Assembly (NCBI RefSeq): GCF_020594515.1
Contig: NZ_JAJCTH010000001.1
Span: forward strand, 186,001-250,000
DNA: 64,000 bases
Source: Rhodoferax sp. U2-2l
GTDB taxonomy: Bacteria > Pseudomonadota > Gammaproteobacteria > Burkholderiales > Burkholderiaceae_C
Direction: 5' to 3'
Part shown: positions 1 to 7,674 of the stretch, one piece after another
Layout of the letters: each line of letters begins with the position of its first letter
Numbering within the stretch: the first letter of the stretch is position 1
Translations under genes and position numbers: made by a program
The notes under the pieces: generated by a model
Seen by the model: the letters and a program-made list of their open reading frames with translations, nothing else
Told to the model about the DNA's origin: nothing
Database searches by the model: none

Positions 1-1
1 G

Positions 2-187
2 AAAGTGTTTTTGCAAGCTGGTGCCGGGCTGGACGAGGGCGCCATTCAAGTCTTGATCGCCCAACGCGCAGCCGCCAAAGCCGCGAAAAACTTTGCTGAA
101 GCCGACCGTATCCGCCAGGATCTGTTGGCCCAAGGCATTGTGTTGAAAGACTCGGCAGCGGGCACGAGCTGGGAAGCGGTCAAGTAA
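2..187 (+). CDS. cysS: Cysteinyl-tRNA synthetase, C-terminal end (partial)
   Basis: The reading frame is open from the left window edge and stops at 187. The last 60 residues contain [19 protein letters not shown], the conserved C-terminal helix of bacterial CysRS, followed by a short acidic/Trp tail (GTSWEAVK). CysRS charges tRNA-Cys with cysteine in the cytoplasm; the catalytic part lies outside the window. The next gene starts 6 bp after the stop, suggesting co-transcription. Identification rests on the C-terminal motif only but is characteristic of the family. Confidence 0.9.
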   Translation, partial: KVFLQAGAGLDEGAIQVLIAQRAAAKAAKNFAEADRIRQDLLAQGIVLKDSAAGTSWEAVK

Positions 188-193
188 AAGACC

Positions 194-844
194 ATGAAAG
201 TTACTGAATCCATCGCGGGCGAAGCTCTCGCGCCGGTGTACTGGGCCGACGCCTGCAAACACCTGATGAAAAAAGACCGTGTCATGAAGCGGCTGATCCC
301 GCAGTTTGGCAAGACCTGTCTGCAAAGCCGCGGTGATGCGTTTGCCACCTTGGCGCGCAGTGTGGTCGGGCAGCAAATTTCGGTCAAGGCGGCACAAACC
401 GTGTGGGACCGTTTTGCCCAACTGCCAGAGCAGATCACGCCAGCGCAGGTGCTCAAGCTCAAGATCGACGACATGCGCGCTGCCGGGTTGAGCGCCCGCA
501 AGGTCGAATACATCGTTGACCTGGCGCTGCATTTTGACAACGGTGCGGTGCATGTGGATGCCTGGACCGGCATGGACGACGAAGCCATCATTGCCGAGCT
601 GATCGCCATCCGTGGCATTGGCCGCTGGACGGCCGAGATGTTTCTGATCTTTCACCTGATGCGCCCGAACGTGTTGCCGCTGGACGATGTGGGCCTGATC
701 AACGGCATCAGCAAGTGTTATTTTTCGGGTGATGTGGTCAGCCGCAGTGACGCGCGGGAGGTGGCGCTGGCCTGGGCGCCGTACCGCACCGTGGCGACTT
801 GGTATATTTGGCGCTCTTTGGACCCAGTGCCAGTGGAATATTGA
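194..844 (+). CDS. DNA-3-methyladenine glycosylase II family protein (HhH-GPD)
   Basis: A 216-residue protein of the HhH-GPD superfamily, which removes alkylated bases (3-methyladenine and similar) from DNA to start base excision repair. Visible signatures are VVGQQISVKAA near residues 57-67, the helix-hairpin-helix GIGRWTAE at 141-148, and the catalytic aspartate in LPLDDVGL (about D165). Length matches the short AlkA/Mag type that lacks the N-terminal domain of E. coli AlkA. It begins 6 bp after cysS and is followed by a hairpin repeat array before accA. Exact substrate range cannot be read from sequence. Confidence 0.9.
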   Translation: MKVTESIAGEALAPVYWADACKHLMKKDRVMKRLIPQFGKTCLQSRGDAFATLARSVVGQQISVKAAQTVWDRFAQLPEQITPAQVLKLKIDDMRAAGLSARKVEYIVDLALHFDNGAVHVDAWTGMDDEAIIAELIAIRGIGRWTAEMFLIFHLMRPNVLPLDDVGLINGISKCYFSGDVVSRSDAREVALAWAPYRTVATWYIWRSLDPVPVEY

Positions 845-1054
845 GACCTTGCGGGTCAGATCAAGAATTGCGCAGCAATTTTGCTCTGACCCCAACAAAT
901 TGTCGGATGTTGGATGTTTGCCTTGTGGGACAGATCAAGCGTGACAAGCCGTGCACGTTACTCTGTCCCTGACAAATTGTCGGATGTTGGATGTTGACCT
1001 TGCGGGACAGACCCAGCGTGACACACAGTGCGCGTTGCTCTGTCCCCAACTGAT
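845..1054 (+). repeat. Three tandem ~75-bp hairpin repeats (REP/BIME-like)
   Basis: Units start at 845, 919 and 996. Each carries an 8-bp stem: GGGTCAGA/TCTGACCC (853-860 with 885-892), GGGACAGA/TCTGTCCC (927-934 with 962-969) and GGGACAGA/TCTGTCCC (1004-1011 with 1039-1046). The T-A pair of unit 1 is replaced by A-T in units 2 and 3 on both arms. The first two units share the linker ACAAATTGTCGGATGTTGG. No ORF here is credible. The array fills the whole space between the glycosylase gene and accA. Confidence 0.9.
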
Positions 1055-1068
1055 TAAACGGAGCCCCC

Positions 1069-2043
1069 ATGGCTAAAAAAACTTTCCTCGATTTCGAAAC
1101 CCCGATTGCCGAGCTGGAAAACAAGATCGAAGAGCTGCGCTACGTGCAGACCGAGTCGGCGGTGGATATTTCGGCTGAAATCAACCAGCTGGCCAAAAAG
1201 AGCCAGCAACTCACCAAAGACCTCTACAGCGACCTCACGCCCTGGCAGATCACCAAGATTGCCCGCCACGCCGAGCGCCCCTACACGCTCGATTACGTTA
1301 ACGAGATCTTCACCCACTTTGTTGAACTGCACGGTGACCGGCATTTTGCCGACGACCTGAGCATCATCGGCGGGCTGGCGCGCTTCAACGGCATGCCGTG
1401 CATGGTGATTGGTCAGCAAAAAGGCCGCGACACCAAAGAGCGCGGCTTGCGCAACTTCGGCATGAGCAAGCCCGAGGGCTATCGCAAGGCGCTGCGGCTG
1501 ATGAAAACCGCTGAAAAATTCAAGCTTCCGGTGTTCACCTTTGTCGATACGCCCGGTGCTTACCCCGGCATTGATGCCGAAGAGCGCGGTCAGTCTGAAG
1601 CCATTGGTCGCAACATCTTCGAGATGGCGCAACTGGAGGTGCCGATCATCGTCACCATCATTGGTGAAGGCGGCTCGGGCGGCGCGCTGGCGATCTCGGT
1701 GGGCGACCAGGTGCTGATGCTGCAGTACTCCATCTACTCGGTGATCAGCCCCGAAGGCTGTGCGTCCATCCTCTGGAAAACGTCCGAAAAGGCGCAGGAG
1801 GCCGCGGACGCGTTGGGCATCACCGCGCACCGCTTGAAAGCGCTGGGCGTGGTGGACAAGATCGTCAACGAGCCCGTCGGTGGCGCGCACCGCGACCACA
1901 AGCAAATGGCGACCTTCCTCAAACGCGCCCTGACCGATGCCTGGCGTCAGATCAGCGACCTCAAACCCGCTGAACTGCTGGACCGCCGTTACGAGCGGCT
2001 GCAGAGCTACGGCAAGTTCACCGACATCAAACCGGGCAAGTAG
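1069..2043 (+). CDS. accA: Acetyl-CoA carboxylase carboxyltransferase subunit alpha
   Basis: A 324-residue protein, the usual AccA length. With AccD it transfers the carboxyl group from carboxybiotin to acetyl-CoA, giving malonyl-CoA for fatty-acid synthesis in the cytoplasm. Typical signatures are [12 protein letters not shown] near the N-terminus, TPGAYPG at 161-167, and the glycine-rich [11 protein letters not shown] at 199-209 that forms the oxyanion/biotin region. The start ATG follows a purine-rich GGAGCCCCC site. tilS begins about 50 bp downstream, an accA-tilS order common in Burkholderiales. Confidence 0.98.
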   Translation: MAKKTFLDFETPIAELENKIEELRYVQTESAVDISAEINQLAKKSQQLTKDLYSDLTPWQITKIARHAERPYTLDYVNEIFTHFVELHGDRHFADDLSIIGGLARFNGMPCMVIGQQKGRDTKERGLRNFGMSKPEGYRKALRLMKTAEKFKLPVFTFVDTPGAYPGIDAEERGQSEAIGRNIFEMAQLEVPIIVTIIGEGGSGGALAISVGDQVLMLQYSIYSVISPEGCASILWKTSEKAQEAADALGITAHRLKALGVVDKIVNEPVGGAHRDHKQMATFLKRALTDAWRQISDLKPAELLDRRYERLQSYGKFTDIKPGK

Positions 2044-2093
2044 CCCGGGTGGTTTGGCGGTGCCGTCAACCCGGCCCGCGGTGACCTTTGCCC

Positions 2094-3044
2094 ATGACCC
2101 TTTCTTTTGAGCAAGCCATGGCGGCTTTCGAGCCGCGTTTGCCCTTGGCAGTGGCCTACAGTGGCGGCGCCGATTCCACCGCGCTTCTGATCGCGTGTGC
2201 AACCAAGTGGCCAGGTCAGGTGAAGGCTATCCACGTGCACCACGGGTTGCAGGCGGCGGCAGACGACTTTGAGGCGCACTGCCGCAGCGTGTGCGCTGCG
2301 CTGGATGTGCCGCTCACGGTCCAGAAAACCGATGCCCGGCACGCCCTCGGACAAAGCCCCGAAGACGCCGCCCGCCGCGCTCGTTATGCCGCTTTTCAAG
2401 CGCTAACCACGATCAAACATGGACCTGACGCGATTCAATCCATGGCCCTGGCACATCACGCCGATGACCAGGTCGAGACCCTGCTGCTGGCCCTGAGTCG
2501 TGGCGCCGGCTTGCCCGGCCTGAGCGCCATGCCCGAACGCTGGACGCGCGGTGGCATCAGCTACCACCGGCCCTTGTTGCGTGTGTCTGGTGCAGACATC
2601 CGGCGCTGGCTGGCGGACCAGAACGCTGGTTTTGTGACGGACCCGACCAACATCGACCCGCGTTACACCCGCAACCGCATCCGTGCCCAACTGTTGCCTG
2701 TGCTGGAGACCTGCTTCCCCCAGTTCCGCGATACCTTTGCCCGCAGCAGCACGCACGCTGCACAGGCCCAGGCGCTGTTGCTGGAGGTGGCCGCGCAAGA
2801 CCTGGCCCAGGTGGGCGTGGCACCACGCATCAAATTGCTGCAGGCGCTGAGCACACCGCGGCTGGCCAATGTGCTGCGTCACTGGCTGCTGAGCTGCCAT
2901 CAGGCCACGCCCAGCACCGCGCAGTTGACCGAGCTGATGCGCCAGATTGGCGCCTGCCAGACACGCGGTCACGCGCTGCGCCTGAAGGTGGGGCAGGGCG
3001 TGTGTGAGCGCCGGGGCGGCGAGCTGCATTGGTACAATCTTTAG
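2094..3044 (+). CDS. tilS: tRNA(Ile)-lysidine synthase
   Basis: A 316-residue protein with the PP-loop ATP-binding motif SGGADS at 23-28, IHVHHGL shortly after, and the family block RNRIRAQLLP around residue 200. TilS modifies C34 of tRNA-Ile(CAU) to lysidine, switching decoding to AUA. I chose ATG 2094 rather than TTG 2088 because it gives the usual spacing to the first beta strand. The protein is short compared with E. coli TilS (432 residues): the N-terminal catalytic and middle domains are visible, but a full C-terminal domain is not. Confidence 0.93.
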   Translation: MTLSFEQAMAAFEPRLPLAVAYSGGADSTALLIACATKWPGQVKAIHVHHGLQAAADDFEAHCRSVCAALDVPLTVQKTDARHALGQSPEDAARRARYAAFQALTTIKHGPDAIQSMALAHHADDQVETLLLALSRGAGLPGLSAMPERWTRGGISYHRPLLRVSGADIRRWLADQNAGFVTDPTNIDPRYTRNRIRAQLLPVLETCFPQFRDTFARSSTHAAQAQALLLEVAAQDLAQVGVAPRIKLLQALSTPRLANVLRHWLLSCHQATPSTAQLTELMRQIGACQTRGHALRLKVGQGVCERRGGELHWYNL

Positions 3045-3070
3045 CTTTTCAGCCCTCTCAATCCCCCAAC

Positions 3071-4339
3071 ATGTCCTTGATTGTTCACAAATACGGCGGC
3101 ACGTCGATGGGCTCCACCGAGCGCATCAGCAATGTCGCCAAACGCGTTGCCAAATGGGCGCGCGCCGGTCACCAGATGGTGGTGGTCCCCAGCGCCATGA
3201 GCGGCGAGACCAATCGCCTGCTGGCTCTGGCCAAAGAGCTGGCACCTGCCAAACCCACCGATGCCTACAGCCGTGAGCTCGACATGCTGGCCGCCACCGG
3301 TGAGCAGGCGTCGAGTGCGCTGCTGGCGATTGCACTGCAGGCGCAGGGTCTGGAGTCGGTCAGCTACGCTGGCTGGCAGGTGCCCATTCGCACCAACAAC
3401 GCTTACACCAAAGCGCGCATCGAATCCATTGACGACCAGAAAGTGCGTGCCGATCTGGAAGCAGGCAAGGTTGTGATCGTGACCGGTTTCCAGGGGCTGG
3501 ACGAGCAGGGCAACATCACCACCCTGGGCCGTGGCGGCTCCGATACCTCGGCTGTTGCCGTGGCAGCCGCCATGAAAGCCGACGAATGCCTGATCTACAC
3601 CGATGTCGACGGCGTCTACACCACCGACCCGCGTGTGGTGCCCGAGGCGCGCCGCCTGCACACCGTCAGCTTTGAGGAAATGCTGGAGATGGCCTCCATG
3701 GGCTCCAAGGTGCTGCAGATCCGCTCGGTCGAATTTGCCGGCAAATACAAGGTCAAGCTGCGCGTGTTGTCCAGTTTCACCCCCTGGGATATCGATATTG
3801 TTGAAGAAGCCAAGTCTGGCACGCTGATTACTTTTGAGGAAGATGAAAACATGGAACAAGCCATTGTTTCCGGCATTGCGTTCACCCGTGATGAGACCAA
3901 AATTTCCGTGCTCGGTGTGCCCGACAAGCCCGGCATTGCGTACCAGATCCTGGGCGCCGTGGCCGACGCCAATGTCGAGGTGGACATGATCATCCAGAAC
4001 CTCAGCAAGGACGGCAAGACCGACTTCAGCTTCACCGTGAACCATGGTGATTTCGCCAAGACCATGGACCTGCTGAAAAACGTGGTGGTGCCTAAGCTGG
4101 GCGCGCAAGAGGTGGTGGGTGACACCAAGATCTGCAAGGTGTCCATCGTGGGCATTGGCATGCGCAGCCACGTGGGTGTGGCCAGCACCATGTTCCGCGT
4201 GCTCAGCGAAGAAGGCATCAACATCCAGATGATTTCCACCAGCGAAATCAAGACCTCGGTGGTGATCGATGAGAAGTACATGGAACTCGCCGTGAAAGCG
4301 CTGCACAAAGCTTTTGGTCTGGATCAGGCTGCAGCCTGA
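3071..4339 (+). CDS. lysC: Aspartate kinase
   Basis: 422 residues, the standard length for monofunctional aspartokinase. It phosphorylates aspartate, the first step toward lysine, threonine, methionine and diaminopimelate. Signatures are KYGGTSMG at 7-14, the FQGLDEQGNITTLGRGGSDT substrate/ATP block, and two C-terminal ACT domains (ISVLGVPDKPGIAYQIL and VSIVGIGMRSHVGVASTMF) that normally give lysine/threonine feedback control. ATG 3071 begins exactly at the conserved N-terminus; the frame is open 14 codons further upstream into tilS, which is not used. A tRNA-Ser gene follows 42 bp after the stop. Confidence 0.98.
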   Translation: MSLIVHKYGGTSMGSTERISNVAKRVAKWARAGHQMVVVPSAMSGETNRLLALAKELAPAKPTDAYSRELDMLAATGEQASSALLAIALQAQGLESVSYAGWQVPIRTNNAYTKARIESIDDQKVRADLEAGKVVIVTGFQGLDEQGNITTLGRGGSDTSAVAVAAAMKADECLIYTDVDGVYTTDPRVVPEARRLHTVSFEEMLEMASMGSKVLQIRSVEFAGKYKVKLRVLSSFTPWDIDIVEEAKSGTLITFEEDENMEQAIVSGIAFTRDETKISVLGVPDKPGIAYQILGAVADANVEVDMIIQNLSKDGKTDFSFTVNHGDFAKTMDLLKNVVVPKLGAQEVVGDTKICKVSIVGIGMRSHVGVASTMFRVLSEEGINIQMISTSEIKTSVVIDEKYMELAVKALHKAFGLDQAAA

Positions 4340-4381
4340 AAACAGCCCGAAGTCGTGACATAATCGCGGCTCTGAATTTCA

Positions 4382-4474
4382 GGAAACGTGACCGAGTGGC
4401 CGAAGGTGCTCCCCTGCTAAGGGAGTATGGGGTGTAGAGCCTCATCGAGGGTTCGAATCCCTCCGTTTCCGCCA
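4382..4474 (+). tRNA. tRNA-Ser(GCT)
   Basis: The 7-bp acceptor stem GGAAACG/CGTTTCC is followed by discriminator G and an encoded CCA. The anticodon arm CTCCC-CTGCTAA-GGGAG carries anticodon GCT (reads AGC/AGU). A long variable arm (TATGGGGTGTAGAGCCTCATC region) and a GGTTCGAATCC T-arm confirm a class II serine tRNA. Confidence 0.97.
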
Positions 4475-4484
4475 AGTAGCTAGT

Positions 4485-4512
4485 AAAAACGCCCCGCATT
4501 CGGGGCGTTTTT
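4485..4512 (+). terminator. Rho-independent terminator after tRNA-Ser
   Basis: A perfect stem ACGCCCCG/CGGGGCGT with loop CATT is flanked by A5 and T5, so it can act in both directions. It lies 10 bp after the tRNA CCA end and separates the tRNA from the SlyD-like gene. Confidence 0.95.
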
Positions 4513-4540
4513 CATTTCAGCCCAACCCAAGCCGAACCTC

Positions 4541-5011
4541 ATGCACATCAACAAAGACACCGCCGTTACGCTGACCTACAAAGTCACCGACCTGCAAGGC
4601 AAGCCCCTGGATGCGGGTAGCCTAGCCTATCTGCATGGGGGCTATGACAACATTTTCCCCAAGGTCGAATCTGTGCTGGATGGGCAGTCCGTCGGCTTCT
4701 CGGCTGTGCTGGAACTGCAGCCGGTGGATGCCTTTGGTGATCGTGACGAGCAACTGGTGCGCACCATTCCCAAGAGTGAATTTCCTCCGGGCGTCAAAGT
4801 GGGCGGCCAGTTGCAGGGCCGCGGCGACGACGGGCAGCCACAGATCTTCAACGTGGTCAAAATCAAAGGCCCCGTGGTGCATCTTGATGGCAACCACGCC
4901 CTCGCTGGCCAAGCCATACGCTTTTCGTGCAAGGTGACTGCGGTTCGCGCAGCCACGGCTGAGGAAATCACGCACAAGCACGTGCACGGCGAACACGGGC
5001 ATCAGCACTGA
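4541..5011 (+). CDS. SlyD-like FKBP-type peptidyl-prolyl cis-trans isomerase
   Basis: 156 residues with the SlyD/FKBP layout: an N-terminal FKBP half (VTLTYKVTDLQGKPLD), the acidic inserted-flap region FGDRDEQLVRTIPKSEFP, and a return to the FKBP half. The C-terminus is histidine-rich (THKHVHGEHGHQH), as in metal-binding SlyD proteins. It is a cytoplasmic folding helper that isomerises Xaa-Pro bonds and may bind nickel through the His tail. It is a single gene behind the tRNA terminator. Whether it acts in metallocentre assembly is not shown. Confidence 0.88.
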   Translation: MHINKDTAVTLTYKVTDLQGKPLDAGSLAYLHGGYDNIFPKVESVLDGQSVGFSAVLELQPVDAFGDRDEQLVRTIPKSEFPPGVKVGGQLQGRGDDGQPQIFNVVKIKGPVVHLDGNHALAGQAIRFSCKVTAVRAATAEEITHKHVHGEHGHQH

Positions 5012-5313
5012 ACTGACCTGTTCGTTGGGCTGCGTGCATCACAGCGAGCCCACCCAGTCTCGTCCGCCCTAGGCCCGTGGCCAGCCACGGCGACGCCCAA
5101 GTTGTGACAGGCCTGAATCAGCCATGGCTTGCGGCTTTTCTTTTTGCTGCAGGCTATTGAGTTGTGGGCTCGTTGTTGTCAAAATTCTGCGACGAGCGGT
5201 AACTGGGTGACCAGAGATGCCAAGGGTTTCGGCCACGTGGGGCATCGCCACATCGCCACTCGGTGATTGTTGTCAGGTGTCGTGTACCAGCACCCATGTG
5301 ATTGGAGGCCCCC
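5012..5313. other. Intergenic stretch, no supported gene
   Basis: About 300 bp between the SlyD-like gene and the next + strand gene. A 60-codon minus-strand frame (5069-5251) has no ribosome-binding site and no recognisable motif. The only clear signal is GGAGG at 5304-5308, just ahead of ATG 5314. Confidence 0.5.
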
Positions 5314-6051
5314 ATGCCAGCCGATGCCACTGCGGGACGAAGCGCCTTGGAGCAAGCCATCGCCATTGGCAAGGATGTGTTTGCCTTGCTTCGAGACGGC
5401 TCACTCTTTCTTCTTGCTGTCTTGCTTTTGTTCTTTCCGACCCAACTCAACAGCGTGCTGACCAGCGCCGGGTTCGAGGAGGGCAGCATCGTCGGCTTCA
5501 AGTGGAAGGCCCGACTGGTGGAGACGGACGACGCGCTGAAAGCGGCGTTCGCGACGATTGAGAGCCTTCAAGCGCAATTGAAGCAGGCCAACGACACCCT
5601 GGCCGCAGCCAATGCCGTGGTGCCGTCCGGCGACCTCAAGGAGCGCATCCAGCGTGTTGAACAGGCGGGTCGCGATGTGGCCGCCACGTCCGATGGCGCC
5701 ACCGATGCCGCACGCTCCACCATTGCCGCCAATGCGCCCCTCGTTGACCAGGTGCAACAGAGTGTGGCGGTGTCCGGTGGATGGGCGGTGGTGTTTGGCA
5801 GCGACAAAACACTCGCCGCCGCACGGGACGAAATCGCCAGAGCAAGCAGGGCCGGGATTCAGGGGGCGGGCATTTACATGCGAAACAACTATTTTGCGAG
5901 CATGTCGGTGGTAGCAACACGGGAACAAGCGGCCGAGTACCTGCAGATCGCCAGGGTTTTTCGTCCCGATGCTTACATCACCCGGTTTGCCACCTGGTGC
6001 ACGTCACCGTCACAACGTGATGGGTACGTGGCGTGCGCACCAACCAGGTAG
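5314..6051 (+). CDS. Membrane-anchored coiled-coil protein of unknown function
   Basis: 245 residues. One hydrophobic segment lies near residues 28-45 (LFLLAVLLLFFPTQLNSVL). A charged heptad-like stretch (ETDDALKAAFATIESLQAQL) continues to about residue 125, and a C-terminal globular part of about 95 residues (GGWAVVFGSDKTLAAARDEI onward) loosely resembles a SPOR-type alpha/beta fold. I chose ATG 5314 rather than TTG 5302 because GGAGG sits 5 bp before it. It ends 17 bp from the convergent sigma-54 activator gene. I do not recognise a family; a periplasmic or cytoplasmic C-terminus cannot be decided. Confidence 0.75.
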   Translation: MPADATAGRSALEQAIAIGKDVFALLRDGSLFLLAVLLLFFPTQLNSVLTSAGFEEGSIVGFKWKARLVETDDALKAAFATIESLQAQLKQANDTLAAANAVVPSGDLKERIQRVEQAGRDVAATSDGATDAARSTIAANAPLVDQVQQSVAVSGGWAVVFGSDKTLAAARDEIARASRAGIQGAGIYMRNNYFASMSVVATREQAAEYLQIARVFRPDAYITRFATWCTSPSQRDGYVACAPTR

Positions 6052-6068
6052 TGCCGGTTGGCACCAGC

Positions 6069-7496
6069 TCACTCTGCCAATCGGCCCCCGCGGTAGGCGT
6101 CGGATGAAATGTTGTACTTGCGCATCAGCTCAAAAAATGCGCGACGGTTTTTCTGGGCGTCACGTGCCGCATGGGTGATGTTGCCGTCGTGGGAAACCAG
6201 CAGGTGCTCGATGTAGCTGCGTTCAAAATTTTCGATCAGGCGTGCCTTGGCCACGTGAAACGGTTCTTCACCCCCGGGCACATCCACCGCTGACAGGGCG
6301 CCGCCCAGGTCGATGTCCTGCGCCGTCAGCGGTCCGGCGGCTGACATCAGCACGGCGCGCTCCATCACGTTCTTCAACTCGCGCACGTTGCCGGGCCAGT
6401 CATAGGCCATCAACTTGCGCACGGCCGAGGGCGACAGGGTGGGGGCGAGCTTGTGCCACTGCTGGGCGGCACGGGTCAAAAAGTACATCGCCAGGCTGGG
6501 GACATCTGACAGACGGTCGCGCAGCAGCGGCATCTGCAGCGTCAGCACATTCAGCCTGAACAGCAGATCATGGCGGAACTCGCCGCGTGCCGCCATCTGC
6601 ACCGGGTTGCGGTTGGTCGCAGCAATGACGCGCACGTCGGCACGAATGAGCTGATTGGCGCCGACCGGCCGGTACTCCTTGTCCTGCAAAAAACGCAGCA
6701 GTTTGGCCTGGGCGCCATAGGGCAGCGAGTCAATTTCGTCGAGGAACAAGGTGCCGCCTTCGGCTTCATGCACCAGGCCTTTGCGCGAGTTGTGGGCATC
6801 GGTGTAGGCGCCTTTCACATGGCCAAACAGTTCGGCCTCGACCAGCTCGGTGGGAATGGCGCCGCAGTTCACCGACACCCAGGGCCCGCCGGCGCGGGCT
6901 GAGAGATAGTGGATGGCTTGCGCGCACACTTCTTTGCCGGTGCCGGTTTCCCCCAGGATCAGCACGCTGGCGTCATAGCGCGCCAACAGGGGCACACGCG
7001 CCACCTGCCGCACAAAGACCGGGCTGGTGCCGATGAGGCCCCGCAGCGCGGGGTGAACCGGGCGCGGGTCGGGGGGCGTGTCTGCGTGGACAGACCCCAG
7101 CGCCCGGTGCAGGCGGATCGAGATCTCGGCCGGTGCCGCAGGAACCAGCAAGAAATCACAGGCGCCCGCGCGCAGCAACTGGTTGATCTGGTCGCTGTCC
7201 AGGTCCACCGAGGCAACCAAGGCCGCGCAGGCGGGACATGCCGAGCGCAACACGGCCAGCTGGGTCAGCGCTTGGGGGATGTCCGCGGCGCGAACCAGCT
7301 GGATCAGCAGGCTGGACGCATCGGGCGCCGCCTCAAAGCCTGCGGTGCGCACACTCAGGTCGGGCAGCTGGCTGGCTGCCAGCGTGGTTGCCAATTCGCA
7401 GCGCAGGTCGGCCAAGGTGTCGTGGGCGCACACCACGACCGAACTTGGCAACGCTGGTTTTTCCGGGGGGCCACGACTTTGATCGATGGTTTTCAA
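6069..7496 (-). CDS. Sigma-54-dependent transcriptional activator with pseudo-receiver, last gene of the eCIS locus
   Basis: 475 residues starting at TTG 7496, chosen because AAGGAGG lies 6 bp upstream; the frame is open further, but upstream codons overlap the promoter. Residues about 18-134 look like a receiver fold without a clear phosphoacceptor Asp. The AAA+ domain has Walker A GETGTGKE (182-189), the sigma-54 loop GAYTDA (229-234, normally GAFTGA) and Walker B GGTLFLDEI (247-255). A Fis-type helix-turn-helix (GNITHAARDAQKNRRAFFEL) ends the protein. It is co-directional with the eCIS genes and lies 178 bp past the payload gene. Sigma-54 promoter elements upstream of the operon make it the likely activator of the whole locus. 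Confidence 0.93.
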   Translation of the reverse strand: MKTIDQSRGPPEKPALPSSVVVCAHDTLADLRCELATTLAASQLPDLSVRTAGFEAAPDASSLLIQLVRAADIPQALTQLAVLRSACPACAALVASVDLDSDQINQLLRAGACDFLLVPAAPAEISIRLHRALGSVHADTPPDPRPVHPALRGLIGTSPVFVRQVARVPLLARYDASVLILGETGTGKEVCAQAIHYLSARAGGPWVSVNCGAIPTELVEAELFGHVKGAYTDAHNSRKGLVHEAEGGTLFLDEIDSLPYGAQAKLLRFLQDKEYRPVGANQLIRADVRVIAATNRNPVQMAARGEFRHDLLFRLNVLTLQMPLLRDRLSDVPSLAMYFLTRAAQQWHKLAPTLSPSAVRKLMAYDWPGNVRELKNVMERAVLMSAAGPLTAQDIDLGGALSAVDVPGGEEPFHVAKARLIENFERSYIEHLLVSHDGNITHAARDAQKNRRAFFELMRKYNISSDAYRGGRLAE

Positions 7497-7563
7497 AGCA
7501 CTCCTCCTTCGAGGTTCGGTTTTGTACCGACTGATTCCAAATTGATCGGCCGACTGCCGGGCA

Positions 7564-7592
7564 TTTAAAAACCAAACCTTGCGCTGCGTCAA
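7564..7592 (-). promoter_or_regulatory. Sigma-70-type promoter of the sigma-54 activator gene
   Basis: On the minus strand TTGACG (7592-7587), a 17-bp spacer and TTTAAA (7569-7564) lie about 60 bp before the strong AAGGAGG of the activator gene. It would give the activator its own supply independent of the sigma-54-driven eCIS operon. Consensus match only. Confidence 0.6.
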
Positions 7593-7674
7593 GGCAAGTT
7601 TTTCTCCCTGGTTGCGGCGTGGCCTTTTGGTATCACACCAATGCGATGCGATGTCGGGCGTCAGGCTGGCGCAT

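Noticed and set aside
971-985. GACAAATTGTC in the hairpin linker as a further activator site
   Set aside because: It resembles half of the eCIS palindromes, but the spacing between half sites differs by one base and it lies far from any sigma-54 promoter.
4382-4474. tRNA-Ser as integration site for the eCIS block
   Set aside because: No integrase and no duplicated tRNA 3' end seen at the far side; the eCIS genes start 1.5 kb away after ordinary genes.
5069-5251. 60-codon minus-strand ORF
   Set aside because: No ribosome-binding site, no conserved pattern, isolated in an intergenic gap.
6052-6068. Terminator between the convergent unknown gene and the activator gene
   Set aside because: Only 17 bp and no stem-loop.
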